DNA of 64,000 bases from Madurella fahalii (lineage: Eukaryota; Ascomycota; Sordariomycetes; Sordariales), in the NCBI GenBank assembly GCA_029876055.1, contig CM056875.1, positions 2,108,001 to 2,172,000 of the forward strand. The letters are read 5' to 3'. A model generated the notes under the pieces. It did no database searches. It was not told the origin of the DNA and saw only the letters and a program-made list of their open reading frames with translations. How positions within the stretch are numbered: position 1 is the first letter of the stretch; each line of letters starts with the position of its first letter. The position numbers and the translations under genes are program-made. Shown in pieces: positions 45,334 through 56,986 of this stretch.

Positions 45334-47756
45334 TGGATAGAGTGGTAGTATGGAGTGAAGCAGCTGAGTGAATACGCCTTAATCAAGAACTATTAATCCT
45401 AGTGGTACCTACCAGTTACGTAGCTTGATCTGCACGGAATCCGCTCTTGCTTCGTATCAGCAAACGAGGAATCCCCCCCTCCCCCCAACCCAACCCAACC
45501 GTCGGTAAAGTGGTGCAGTTGGTTGCGATTCTGTATGCGCCCACGTCGGCTGCCTGGGCGTTCCGGTCTCCAAACTCACCCACAGCCGCCGGATTCGAGT
45601 AGCGGCACCATGGGCGAAGATTGATAGGGTCACGTGTTTAGCGCACCACAACTTACCCTAGACCTTAAGCGCTCACCGATGAACCGGCCTGTCACCTTGC
45701 CAACCCCTATTCTTTTGTAAAGAGTACCGTCAGCCGCGCTAGAACCTGTCACGGGAGCAATTATAAGGATATAAGGCGTCCTCTGCACGATCGGCATCCC
45801 CTGACCCTTAGGGACTCTCCGCATCCTAGCAACAACGCAGCTCTATTCCTTCCACCCTTCCGTCCGGGCATTAGGCCCGTCGGAATCGAGAATAAGCTCA
45901 AAATCCCACCGACCAGAATCGATAGGTTTGCAACTTTTAGTAGATATGTGTCTCAAAGCCGGCGATTGTGGTCATATTGTTGTATTTGGTCCAATCTACT
46001 CGAGGAGTTTCTAAGGGCCCTATAAATAAGGTACCCTGTTCCGCCGTTTCACGGACACCCCTAAATCAAAATACCCTATATGAGAGGTGTTCCATGTTCA
46101 ACCATACCCTCAATTAAGTTAGCGCTGCATATACTTTGTTCTACATGCTTCTACACGCCCTGGGTTTCAACACGAAGTCTCCTGCACACGTACCACGGTA
46201 TCTTGGTCTTCTATAGCTCGTTTGTCGAGTTAGACCCGACAAAACCCCGCCGGAGGCTACAGTATCCGAGATTTGCCTTACCAGCGAGCGGTTAAGGCAG
46301 ATCCACCTAGAGCTATAGACGCCATTAGGAGCGGGAGGTATACGTGATAGATCCCAAAAGCCGTTTCCGGACGCATCCACCACATGCTAGGCTAAGGTAC
46401 AGAGCCGATGATGTCAATGGCTCTGTTCTCCAGGAGGCTGGGGTTTTTGATCAGGGTGTCACTGATGTAGGGCTCTACGTTGATAAACCCCGCAAAAGGC
46501 TGCAGCAAGCCACGAGAGGATGGGAGCGGTTATAGACGTAGCACTTATGAAGGAGAACAGGGTTTCAGGAGAGGCGCTACTCGGCGCGTTTGGTGGCGTC
46601 CCCGGAACCCGCACATATGATACCGTCGCCAGGGACTACGATGCTGAGTGTGTGGAAATTGCCCGGCGTTAATTCTTTACTGCTTCCAGAGGCGACACGG
46701 TCGATGTCCATAGTCATTAAATTTGCAGATGCTGTACCCTTCTCCCCGTTGCAGCACGTCCTTTCGTCAACTGCCCGCCCCAGGCCTTGGAGCTTACCCA
46801 CACCTTGTATAGCTCCTTTTCTGAAGGTTTCGTCGACAGACATTGGTTCACTCTCGCCAGGCTTTGTTATTATCCACACCGCTAACTTTCGAGGGAGGGC
46901 CTGCTGGAGGCACACATCTTGGGCGCCTTCGCCCAGAGGGATGTAGATCCTGAGCCGCGCATCAGGCTCGTCGGCAGTGTCAAGACCACCCCCTTTAAGT
47001 TGGTGGCCAACGGCACCATCACCGTCAATGTACGGGTCACCAGCTGCAAGCCCAGCTAGACCGTCTTGGGAGAATTCAATACGCCCCCTAGAAGCAGACC
47101 GATCGACTCCCCCCCCTCCAAGTATATGTACGCCGACGCAGGTACAACTGACGCTCGAGCTTGTACGCGACCGTATCCATTAATGCTACCAAACAGAACT
47201 GGAGCCAATTCAACTATTCCTCGAGCACCAGGACCTCTGGCAGCAACCGCTGAATCTTGGCACCGGCAGGTTCCTGTCACAATGGACCTAGCGCACGGCA
47301 AACCTCGTAGCCGAGTGGACTGTGCTCTTTGCCAACTCACCACCGGTCACCAGGGGCAGATCATGTCTGCACCGTTACAGACCAGACCGGCGGCGGCTAC
47401 GGGAATCCGCGAGACCAGCTTCCCTCCTTTTCTCCATCGAGAGCGAAAGGCGGAATCAGCTTTGCGGTGGACCTTTCGTCTCTTGAGCCTGAGTTGGCTG
47501 CTCTGCGATCTTCAATTGTCACCCCTCCGCAAGCCTTTTACGGTAGTTAATTCTGATCTGAATTATCCAATGTTTGTTGCTACGACCGTATTCTGAGGCC
47601 GATTTTCCTACAGCTGCAGATTTCACGAAATACCACCTACTTACCTTATAGACCGTGTCCGCCCCGCATCCCTCCCCCCATTTCCCACCCAGCACCGACC
47701 CAGGCCTCCTATCGTCGAAGTAGCTGCCCCTGGGCTAAACACGGTGGTCACGTACA
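45334..47756. other. Gene-poor spacer with possible decayed coding relic
   Basis: About 2.4 kb without an intact gene. The stretch 46560-47080 reads as protein-like fragments interrupted by stops on the plus strand, but I cannot name a family. A three-unit CCCAA run lies at 45484-45500. The promoter of the following HET gene is expected at the end. Confidence 0.4.
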
Positions 47757-50700
47757 ATGCGCCTCCTGAAATACGATGCTGCCGACAAGATCCGCTTAAC
47801 GGCGGACCTCCCTAGCGACAATATTCCCCCGTATGCGATACTTTCACACACATGGGGCGAAGAAGAGGTCCTCTTCGAAGACATTGTGGAGGCTAAGGGC
47901 AAAAATAAAGCCGGCCACGCCAAGATCCAGTTCTGCGGAGATCAAGCCAGGCGCGATGGTTTACAGTTTTTTTGGGTCGATACATGTTGTATCGACAAAC
48001 CCAACAACACCGAGCTTCAGGAGGCTATCAATTCCATGTTTCGTTGGTACAGTGGTGCGACCAGATGCTATGTCTATCTCGCCGACGTCTCCACAGGTCC
48101 TTCTGATGCCAGCAACGAATCCAATTGGGAACCGGCCTTCCGAGCGAGCAAGTGGTTCACCCGCGGATGGACTCTCCAAGAGCTCATTGCCCCGCCGTCT
48201 GTTGAATTCTTTTCCCGTGAGGGCCTGCGCTTGGGGGATAGAAATTCTCTGGAACAGCATATTCACTATGTGACGAGGATCCCCCTGGCAGCCCTCCGAG
48301 GCAGCCCTTTCTGATTTCAGTGTTTCCGAGCGGATGGCATGGATTGGGAAGCGTAAGACAACACGCGAAGAAGACAAAGCGTACTCGCTGCTAGGCATCT
48401 TTGATATCTACATGCCATTGATCTACGGCGAAGGCGAAAAGAACGCATTCAGACGATTGAAAGAGGAGATAGCCCGCGGATCCGGTGGCCGAGAGAGCCT
48501 GGCTCGAAAAGAGAAGGAAATGGAGATTCTGAGACGCCTATACACATCACCGTACCAAGATCGAAAGGACGTGAATCCAGGTCGGGTCGAAGGGACTTGT
48601 GACTGGTTTGTGTCTCACCGGCTCTTTCGAGATTGGCAAGAAAGCAAGTCGTCAAGAATGCTTTGGGTCTCGGCCGATCCTGGATGCGGAAAGTCTGTTT
48701 TAGCAAAACATCTAGTCGATTCCGTCCTTCAGACCGTCAAGTCCAGGACAGTGTGCTACTTCTTCTTCAAGGACGGTTTTGAGGACCAGACAAGTGTGAC
48801 GAGTGCTCTCTGTTGCATTCTGCACCAACTCTTCACGCAGAAACGCGCCCTACTCTCGGATGTAGTTCTCGATCAGTTTGACGCCGGCGGGGAAACTTTT
48901 ACCGGATCATTCAGTGGACTATGGCAAATGCTTGTCAACGTCGCAAAGGATGAGGACGCGGGCGAAAGTTTCTCCTTACGAGCCGACCCTACGAGGAAAT
49001 TCGCCGTAGCTTTCTGCGTCTTCACCTCTCAGAGTTGCCGGTGATTCATTTGAGTGGGGAAAGCGACGTTGAGCTGGAAAAGATTTCTAGGGAGATTAGC
49101 GTTTTCATTCAAGCCAGGGTCAGGGATATTGGAACTCAACTAACGCTCACGGAAAAGGAGCAAGGCGCGCTCTTGGAACGACTTATGCGTGTCCCTAACC
49201 GAACATACCTATGGGTACACCTTACGCTGGACATTTTCGAGAACGCCGTCCGCGTTGATGGGGATCAAATAGTAAAGATCACCTCCGAGCTTCCCAAAAC
49301 GGCCGACGAGGCATACAACAGGATTCTGTCCAAGAGTGGCGATCCTGAAATGGCCTTGAAGATACTCCACATCATTGTGGCGGCAGCACGGCCACTGACC
49401 GTACGAGAGATGAGCTTGGCGTTTGCTCTAAAAGAGAGTCATCGAGCCTATAACGACCTCGATCTCGAGCCCGAGAACCGTTTCCGCAGGGTTGTGCGAC
49501 ATATCTGCGGGCTCTTTGTGACGATCAACGATTCCAAGATCTACCTCCTCCACCAAACTGCGAGGGAATTCCTGGTTTGGAATGCCAGGGTGGATTCTCC
49601 CCAGAGCGTCCCCAGTACTCTCAAATGGAAACACTCGCTGCGGCCGCAAGAGTCCCACGGCGTTCTCGCCACAATCTGTATCCGGCACTTACTCCTCAGT
49701 GAGTTCGACTCCTACCCTCTCGGCAAAGACAAATCGCCTTTCCAATACGCCGAAGATTATATCTTCCTTGACTACTCCGCCAAGAATTGGGCTACTCACC
49801 TTCGTAATTCGCCGGCCGAGATGAAGAAGGCCATGACACAGTCGATACTGAGTATCTGTGAGACGAGTTCGAATCGTTTCCTGACCTGGTTCAAGATCTA
49901 TTGGACGACGATAAATACCGATTTCCCCGAAGGGTTCACCAGCCTCATGGCTGCATCCTATTTCGGTCTGGAAACAGCCGTGGAGTGTCTGCGGAAGGAA
50001 GACGGTAGCGACTTAGATTCCCGGGACAATACACACCAGCGATCGGCGTTATCTTGGGCTGCAGGAAACGGCTTTGAGGTCGTTGTCAACCGCCTGATCG
50101 AACGCACCGGTTCCGGGCTAGAGAGGCTCAAACAACGTTTCCGCAGGAGAGACAGAGCAAACTCGGCGGATAAATACGGCCGGACTCCCTTGACATATGC
50201 AGTCTGGAGTGGGAACGTGGCTGTTGTCAAGCAGCTCATCAAAGCGGGGTCCAAAGTGGATTTGAAGGACGAGATTGGGGGGACGCCTCTATCATACGCC
50301 ATTTGTAGCGGACACAAGGGAGTGGCTGAGTTATTGTTCAGAAAAGAGACGCAGGTCGGCTCAGTAGACCTCATCATCAAGGAGTTACTGCTTTCCGCTG
50401 CAAAGAAGGGCGATGAGGCAGTTGTCGAGCTCCTCCTCGGCACAGACAGGGTCGATGTTGAGGTGGAAGATGATTCTGGTCAAACCCCACTATCACACGC
50501 AGCGGAGAATGGACACACTGCAGTAGTAAACGTGCTACTCACGAAGGTTGGCATTAACGCTCGGGATGGTTTTGGAGCGACAGCATTGCACTGGGCGGCG
50601 GTGGGTGGGCATGTGGGACTGATATCAGTTCTGCTGAAGAGCGGGGCAGATGTTGAAGCAGGAGACGATGGTGGTGGCACACCATTGGCCTGGGCGATCG

Positions 50701-51282
50701 AAGGTAGCTCCAAAATGAGCCTCTGGATGCTGCTCGTTGAAACCTCAAATATCAACTACGCGTATCATATTGTAAGTACATCGAATCACGAAAGGTTAGA
50801 AGATTGCTTTGTTGACGTTGACTTCTCGTAGCTGTTATAGTTAGTAAGTGAGTTTGGATCTAGTGGTATTAATGTAGTTACTAATATTAGGTTCTTCTTG
50901 TGGCTATTATAGGGAGTAAGTGAGCTTAGATCTAGTGATATTAATGTGGTTACTAATATTAGATTCTTTTTATGGCTGTTATAGAGAGTAAGCGAGCTTG
51001 GATCTAGTGATATTAATGTGGTTACTAATACTAGGTTCTTCTTATGGCTGTTATAGACAGTAAGTCATCTCAGCCGTTTCTTCTAAATGATGTTTATTCA
51101 ACGATGGCTAGACACCACTTATGCGAGCTGTGGAAAGAGGAGACGAAACTGCTGTTAGGTTGCTACTCGAGAAGGGCGCTGTGCCAACCTTGTGCGTGGG
51201 CAATCGGTCGCCTCTGTCGGTGGCTAGGAATTTGGCAAACGGCACTATTATTAAGTTGCTGGAATCTTATGGAAAACCTTGA
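47757..51282 (+). pseudogene. HET-NACHT-ankyrin (NLR-like) gene with two frame breaks
   Basis: The order is HET domain, NACHT NTPase, helical linker, ankyrin repeats: a fungal NLR-like receptor of the kind tied to heterokaryon incompatibility and cell death. HET motifs AILSHTWGEEEV and the WFTRGWTLQELIAP block are intact, but the frame shifts near 48305, after residue 180, just before the conserved LSDFSV and REEDKAYSLLGIF segments. Walker A (ADPGCGKS) is present at about 48674. At about 48965 the sequence jumps from VAKDEDAG to KFLLTSRPYEEI with a frame change, so the usual Walker B segment (about 40 residues in relatives) is missing. Downstream the frame is open (winged-helix-like part, then ankyrin repeats from about 49925). 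The ankyrin part continues past a stop through five apparent introns (50772-51111) into a last exon, 51112-51282. I infer a decayed allele; the HET part alone could still be expressed. Confidence 0.85.
50831..51064. repeat. 72-bp tandem array, each unit resembling an intron plus one codon
   Basis: Three full 72-bp copies begin at GCTRTTATAG (50831, 50903, 50975) and a partial fourth at 51047. Every unit contains TTATAG, a 3-nt spacer, GTAAGT or GTAAGC, then a TACTAATA branch-like motif about 25-30 nt before the next TTATAG. Copies differ at a few positions. See the pseudogene entry for the exon reading. Confidence 0.92.
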
Positions 51283-51742
51283 CAATATCATCATCGGCAC
51301 CCTATCTTGGGATTGGTTTACATTGCGTACTAGGGCAGGGCTAAGTTGTACATTCTGCCTATCGTCGTACTGTCGGAGGAATCATACAAGCAGAGTGCCG
51401 CTCTATTTACTTGACGGTTCATCATGGTACTGTACCTGCTGACATATATCAGCATGTAAAACGTGGGCCAATATCAGCCGCCCCCAAAAAGCTTCAAACC
51501 GACTATCGCGACTCGCTCAGCCGGGCCCGCGAAGTTAGCTATACAACGCCGGCTACGTAGAGCGTGCAGCGCTCCACAACCAATGGGAACAAGGTTGGAA
51601 CATGTCCTTCACTACATAACAGTCTCAAGTTCTTCTATAACGCATCCGCCCCAACAGTTCACTCGTACCAAGCGCACCATCCAACTTATCCTCTTCGTGG
51701 GCCTTCCGAGACCGGAACGTCCTGCCGCGTCATACACCAGTG
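51283..51742. other. Convergent spacer, NLR-like gene and Trk gene
   Basis: About 0.46 kb between two convergent 3' ends. No supported gene. Confidence 0.5.
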
Positions 51743-54421
51743 TCAAGCAGTATGAGCATGTTTAAGTTTGAGGACCGCTCTGACGCCTTGGCTCCGGTCA
51801 CGCTCCTCACTTGATTCACCAGCGACATCCACGTCAGGTAGTATGATAGCCCGGTCAAGAGCGTACGGCATGCCCCGATGTCGGCCACGAATCATCATGG
51901 CACAGATGACTAGTTTGCTAAATGTAGTGAACTGGCCGCAGAGAGAGGTTAGGACGGCTGGATGGCCAATGCTAAGCCCAACGTTGCCGCTGTTCGTCAA
52001 GTTCAGTAAGTCTGGTTAGGAGACAGGTGGAATGAGTGGGCACATAACATACTAAGCCGACACAACTTCAAAGAATATTGGAAATATAGCGAATGCCTGG
52101 CGGGAGAGCGTTAGTTACTGTACGTCTTGGAGACGGGGTAGCTGGGAGGCAAAAATACGCACCGGTTCGTTAACGTCAGCGATCCTGTCGGCCTCGGCGA
52201 TGCAAATGCAAAAGATGCCCAGAAACATGTACCACAAGTCGAATGAGAGCTGATTCTGCATGTGGGCCAAGATGTACGATCTCGCGTTGTGCTCGTTCGC
52301 GTTCGCGTCCACATCGCCATAATGGATGCCTAGTGATCTCTCCTCATATGTGTTTGAAGCACGTATGCTGATGGCGATGGGGTATACCGAGATGTACATC
52401 ATGACCAACAAACTGAACTGAACCCCTGGGCTGACTACTGCGAGATTTAACGTAGATGTACCAGTATGTCTAGATGAGGCAGCCTGGAAGAGCGCGGAGA
52501 GTATACGCGGACCCATCGGAAGATCATTGACAGCTGGATTGTCGAGATCGAGGACAACAATAAGGAGAACGTCGACGAAATTCAAGACGAACAGGATTCC
52601 AAAAAGAATCCAGGTTGGGCGGCTGGGGAAGAGCAGAGTATAGCAGCGTCGAGGATGATCCAACAAGAACCGAAGCGGCTCTTTGATGGAGGAGTTGCTC
52701 GGCATCAATCTGGACATTGTCCAAATGACGAGGCGTAGGAAAATCGGGTAGCAAGTGTTCCCTGCAAACGCCAGGAATGTCATGACGAGCATCGGCCATG
52801 TCGCGTCCCTGAAGCGGGCCATGGAGTCTGGCGTAAGAGCAAAACCGAGGTTATCGACCATAGTTTGCGCCGAGTAAAATGCCCTGAAGCTTGATGAGAC
52901 AATGTAGGCTGCAGTGGTTCGCAACGATCACTAGTACTTACCACCAGATCTTATTCAGTCCCATCTCGCCAAGATAATCGGTGTACTTGCGATCTGCGTG
53001 CTGAATCCATGGAACGAGACAAATGACGCCGAAGAGATGGAGACCGAAGAAGTAACCTACACAATAGATGAGTCTCGATGCGATATTGTAGCGCAACCTA
53101 TATGAAATGAGTGGTCTTGCCAATGACGATCTTCAGGAGTAACTTCAAACTCCGATACTCAATGCCGCCCAACTGTTCACGGTCGCGAGCAGTCAAGTTA
53201 TGAAAAGCAGAGTTTCGACCAACGGTAGCCTGCTTGGACAAGTAGGGCAGGTCCGCATGTCGCGGAGGCGGGCTTGACTTATCGGCGCTTCGAGTGCGGG
53301 ACGGCCCGATGATGAACATGGACGTGGCCATGCGGTCAACCGAGGCGGTTACCAACGTGCTTGGCTCCCCGAGATGGCTGCGCCGGCGGGTCAACCCAGT
53401 CGATGCATCCGGGTCCAATGACTTGGCAGGCTCGCCTAAGATCATTAAGATACTGAGAACCTGGTTTCCGGTTTCGAATGCGAGGGCTGGCTTACCGTCA
53501 TTGTCATCACTAGAGAATGTGTCTAGCTCTAGGATAGGATGCCCTGTACGTTTATAAGTATTTGGGTCCTCTACTTGGTGATATTGGTAGGTAATCTCAC
53601 CTCTATCCCGTTCTCGAGGAGATGGTATGTATAGAACCCTAGAATCATTTCGCAGGCCAGGCGGGTCAGGAGCAAAGGAAATGCTGATAGTTCTAGCCGG
53701 GCCAGCATCCGAGCGGTTCCCACGTTTGGCCGTTGAAGTTGTTCTCACTGATACTTCATTCCCTGCCAAGACTCCATGTTGGGATTCGCCCGTGTCATCC
53801 AGACTGGAATCACCGGCAGTAGCTGGTGGTGGCGTAGCCTGACGGCGATTGGAATCTTCGTGGTCTCGAACCTTGAGGTCGTTCTCACGGCCAGCTAAAT
53901 CAATATCCTCAGGATCCGTACGGGGCGGAGGCGGAGCTTCATGAACATCAGAACCATTATCACCAGACGCAACGAGGGCACTGTACTAAGTCGCTTGAGG
54001 CGTTTCTCAAACCAATAGATACGGACGACAACAACGATAATGTTGACAAATCCCAGATTGGCAATGATGGGGGTGAAATAAATGTACAGCTGTTGATACA
54101 GCTTCAAGTCCTTAACATCGACACTACACAAATCAATTAGCGGGCAACGAGACTACTGTCTTAGGATGTCGGGCACGAACGTATTGAGTCCCGACTCAGT
54201 CGAACTGCTGGCTCCGAAGAAGTAAGCATCTACGGCCGACAGGTTGCCGTATGGATAGAGAATGAGTAAGCCTAAGAGGCTGAGCGTGATTATGTATGCA
54301 TCTGAAAGGATGATTCGCCGTTAGCTCGATCTGATAAGTAATAACTAAGGTAAGGCAAGGTAGTAATGGACATTGGTGACACACAGTGCAAGGTGATGAA
54401 GTTCAATCGAGGCTTCCACAT
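51743..54421 (-). CDS. trk1: Trk-type high-affinity potassium transporter
   Basis: Eight exons (54385-54421, 54181-54301, 53987-54123, 53121-53936, 52942-53056, 52163-52889, 52053-52096, 51743-51989) sum to 2244 nt, 747 residues. Trk landmarks are present: the N-terminal MPM unit with PYGNLSAVDAYFFGASSSTE and TESGLNT, a long hydrophilic cytosolic loop rich in Ser, Arg and Asp (about 100-370), GYFFGLHLFGVICLVPW, the pore segment DNLGFALTPDSM, LAFAGNTCYPIFLR, and the last pore SAYGNVGLSIGHP. It imports K+ (and possibly Na+) across the plasma membrane. The intron at 53057-53120 starts with GC. The intron at 53937-53986 has a weak GTACAG donor but is needed for the frame. An in-frame ATG at 54541 would lengthen the N-terminus by 40 residues. 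Confidence 0.93.
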
Positions 54422-55358
54422 TTTCGAGCGTGGTTTGCTCTGGCGGGTAAAACTTTGTGCGCAACCCGAGAGAAACTGAGGATTGGGCAGTAAGGGAAAT
54501 GGCAGAACAGCTTGCTGGGATTTCGAGTACTTATTCTGCACGTATATGGGATCGTTTGTTTGTTAGAAGGTGAGGACTAATCAGATGCTCTGCGGGCCCT
54601 GCCAAGGTGGGGGGTTGTGGCTGTGTGCGAGGGACAAGGTGCTGATACTGCTGAGGGATTTCTTAGGATACCAACAGTTAAACCCAAGGTGTTGCGTAAT
54701 AGGAATTGCCGCTCCCGATTAGATAAGGCTCCTGGCCTATCTCTTAAACGTGGCCGCTTAGACAGACCAGACTTACATATCCCCGAATCTTAAAAGGGGC
54801 AAGGCAGTCATGGCGCCGGATCAACACTGAGCGTGCTGCAATGAATGAGGGAAGCAAGACCTCGCATCAGTGAAGATGAGATGGCCCCTGTTAACACATG
54901 ATCAAAGGAGGCAGCCAACCGAAGATCATGAGCCCTTCATTCGAGAGGTGGTTGCGTGAGGATAATTACTCTAGCGTTGTAAGGGTATGGCAGCTGAACG
55001 ACTTCCCTACAGCACTTTGACCAACCTCTGAGCCTGCCCTCTCGCTATCATGTAGATTCCTGGCCGTTCCACTTGTTGAAGGAGCCCAAGCGGCTACTGG
55101 GGTCGGGCAGATTATCTTCTGGAAACAGGACGCTAAATTCTCGAATAGGGCCCTAACCCCATAACCCTAACGAACTCCTGGCCGTTCCAGAGCTTGCAGG
55201 CCTCATTTGACGTGCAAGACATCAACTCGGACTTAGTGATGGCAAGGCTTTCTCTTGCCTCAATTAAGCTGTGGATGGGAGGTCAGCCGAGCATTTGACA
55301 ATATGTGGGCTGTTGCAACATTTAGCAATTCACTTACTGGTATAAATTTTGACCCATT
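54422..55358. other. Spacer upstream of the Trk gene
   Basis: About 0.9 kb between the Trk start and the 3' end of the next minus-strand gene. Two CCCTAAC-like telomere-type motifs lie at 55151-55171. No gene is supported. Confidence 0.5.
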
Positions 55359-56986
55359 TCACGCCTTGTCGTATTCCGACGCTGGACCTTGCTGTAGAGC
55401 GCTCGCATCAACCAATTCCAACGGCCCAGTATGCAGGCGATGTTTGAGCGTCTTGATGGTATCGAGCAGTGTCTGGCTGTCTGACATTGAGCGCATGGCC
55501 GTGGTGTACTGCAACGCAATCTCGAGGGGAAGCGCCGCGCTCTGTTGTCCGTATAGCCGCGCGCCTGGTTGAAGCAAAATGGTGATTGCCGCGACGAGTT
55601 TGCGAGCATGATGCGTTGGATCTGTATGCTCAGGGAAGTCTACTTGCGGCCCAGATGCCATCCGGAGAATGCTGTACAAAACGAGGGAGGCGGTCCAGAA
55701 TAAGCTCATTCCGTGGACTTGGGCAACGTTTTTGACGACGTCTTTCCCGCTCGGCTCCAAACAGGGATGCTGGTTTGGGTTGGCTCCTATCTGGGATAGC
55801 AAGCCGAGCCAAGTCAGAAGTTGCCGGTCAAGCTCCCAGCACTTGTGTACGAGCTCAAATCGCAGACCTTCCCGCTTACTCTCCTCAGCGCAGAGTTGCA
55901 TATTGTCGAAGTCCTCAACGAGCCCAGGGATGTCGACCAGGATATCTACCAGGATATCTTTGAAGTCCTTTGGGATTGTCTGCCAAGGGATGGTTTTCCA
56001 CTCCGGAGTACCTAGCACAAGCCGCTCCCGTCGCAGCACTGCAGACAGGGCCTAGAGAGCATGAGAATATGACAAAATACCCATGTCTATTTCCGGAACA
56101 ACTCACCATGTCCACTCTCTCATCGGCAAATACGTCATGCGAGTTACCGTCGATATATGCGGCTGGTGTTCTCGCGATAAACAAGGCAAGCTCCCCAGAA
56201 TGATGGCGTTGCGGGTACTGGGCTTCATTGGCCCTCGGCTCACCTCCCTGCTGAGAGAAGGCCTACGGACGTAGGATGTTAGTAGATGGCTCCTCTAGGG
56301 TTGTTGTAGTGGTACATACCTCGAACATACCTAGCAGCTTTATGGTTGCGATTGAGGCATCCCTTCTGGCCCGGTATGATGCCCCCAACGACCTCCTCAG
56401 GTCACTCAAAGCTTTTCCATAAGCTTTTGACGCTTCGTGTAGCATCCATACAGCTCCGTGGCGTCTTCCAATCACAACCATGCAGTTGGCCCACAACGCG
56501 TATCGGAGGGAGTTGTCCTCCCTATAGAAATTGCGCGCAGTCTCTGTCCAAGCACATGTGAAACTTCTAGAAGCGTCGGTTGGAATAGGCTGGCCGGCCG
56601 GAAAGTAGGCCTCCCAGAAGAGATTAATACATCTTCTCTCCTCTTCTGGCCTTGTCAACAGGCGGAGGTTTGTGGTGTCGTTGGATACTCGATCGCGGTT
56701 GAGCTGTGGCCACGAACGACTAGTCGTGTGGGACCCGCGGGGCACACTGTATTCTGAATGCCGACTGTTCGGGGTGCTGACAACGAAGACGCGGTGTGCG
56801 TTATAGCCTTCACACGTCAAACCGGCCTTTTTACACTGGGAGCACGTAGGTCTTTCAAGATCGCACTAATACGTGTGGTTAGCCATACCGTCTCTAAAGG
56901 GGTCAGCTCCATGACCACTCACTCACCCCTTTTCTCCGCTTTCGACATGTTATGCATGCCTTGGAGCGGCCAGGAACTCCTACCAT
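55359..56986 (-). CDS. Zn(II)2Cys6 fungal transcription factor
   Basis: Four exons (56927-56986, 56320-56865, 56107-56262, 55359-56051) give 484 residues. Cysteines at 11, 14, 21, 28, 31 and 38 make a CX2CX6CX6CX2CX6C zinc cluster (CITCRKRRKGC, then CDLERPTCSQC). The first intron falls exactly before Cys21, as in the other zinc-cluster gene of this window. The rest is the alpha-helical Fungal_trans_2 (DUF3468-like) regulatory region, including FYREDNSLRYALWANCMV and GMSLFWTASLVLYSILRMA. The ATG context (CCACCATGG) is strong. No enzyme cluster surrounds it, so no target can be proposed beyond the neighbouring secreted hydrolase. Confidence 0.92.

Noticed and set aside
46577..46915. Minus-strand frame of 112 codons
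   Set aside because: Composition is plausible, but it overlaps the plus-strand relic and I could not recognise either; no splice or start support.
48270..48320. 51-nt GTGACG...TTTCAG intron in the HET domain
   Set aside because: It would remove the stop, but its length is a multiple of three and it joins the wrong frame, so it does not rescue the reading frame.
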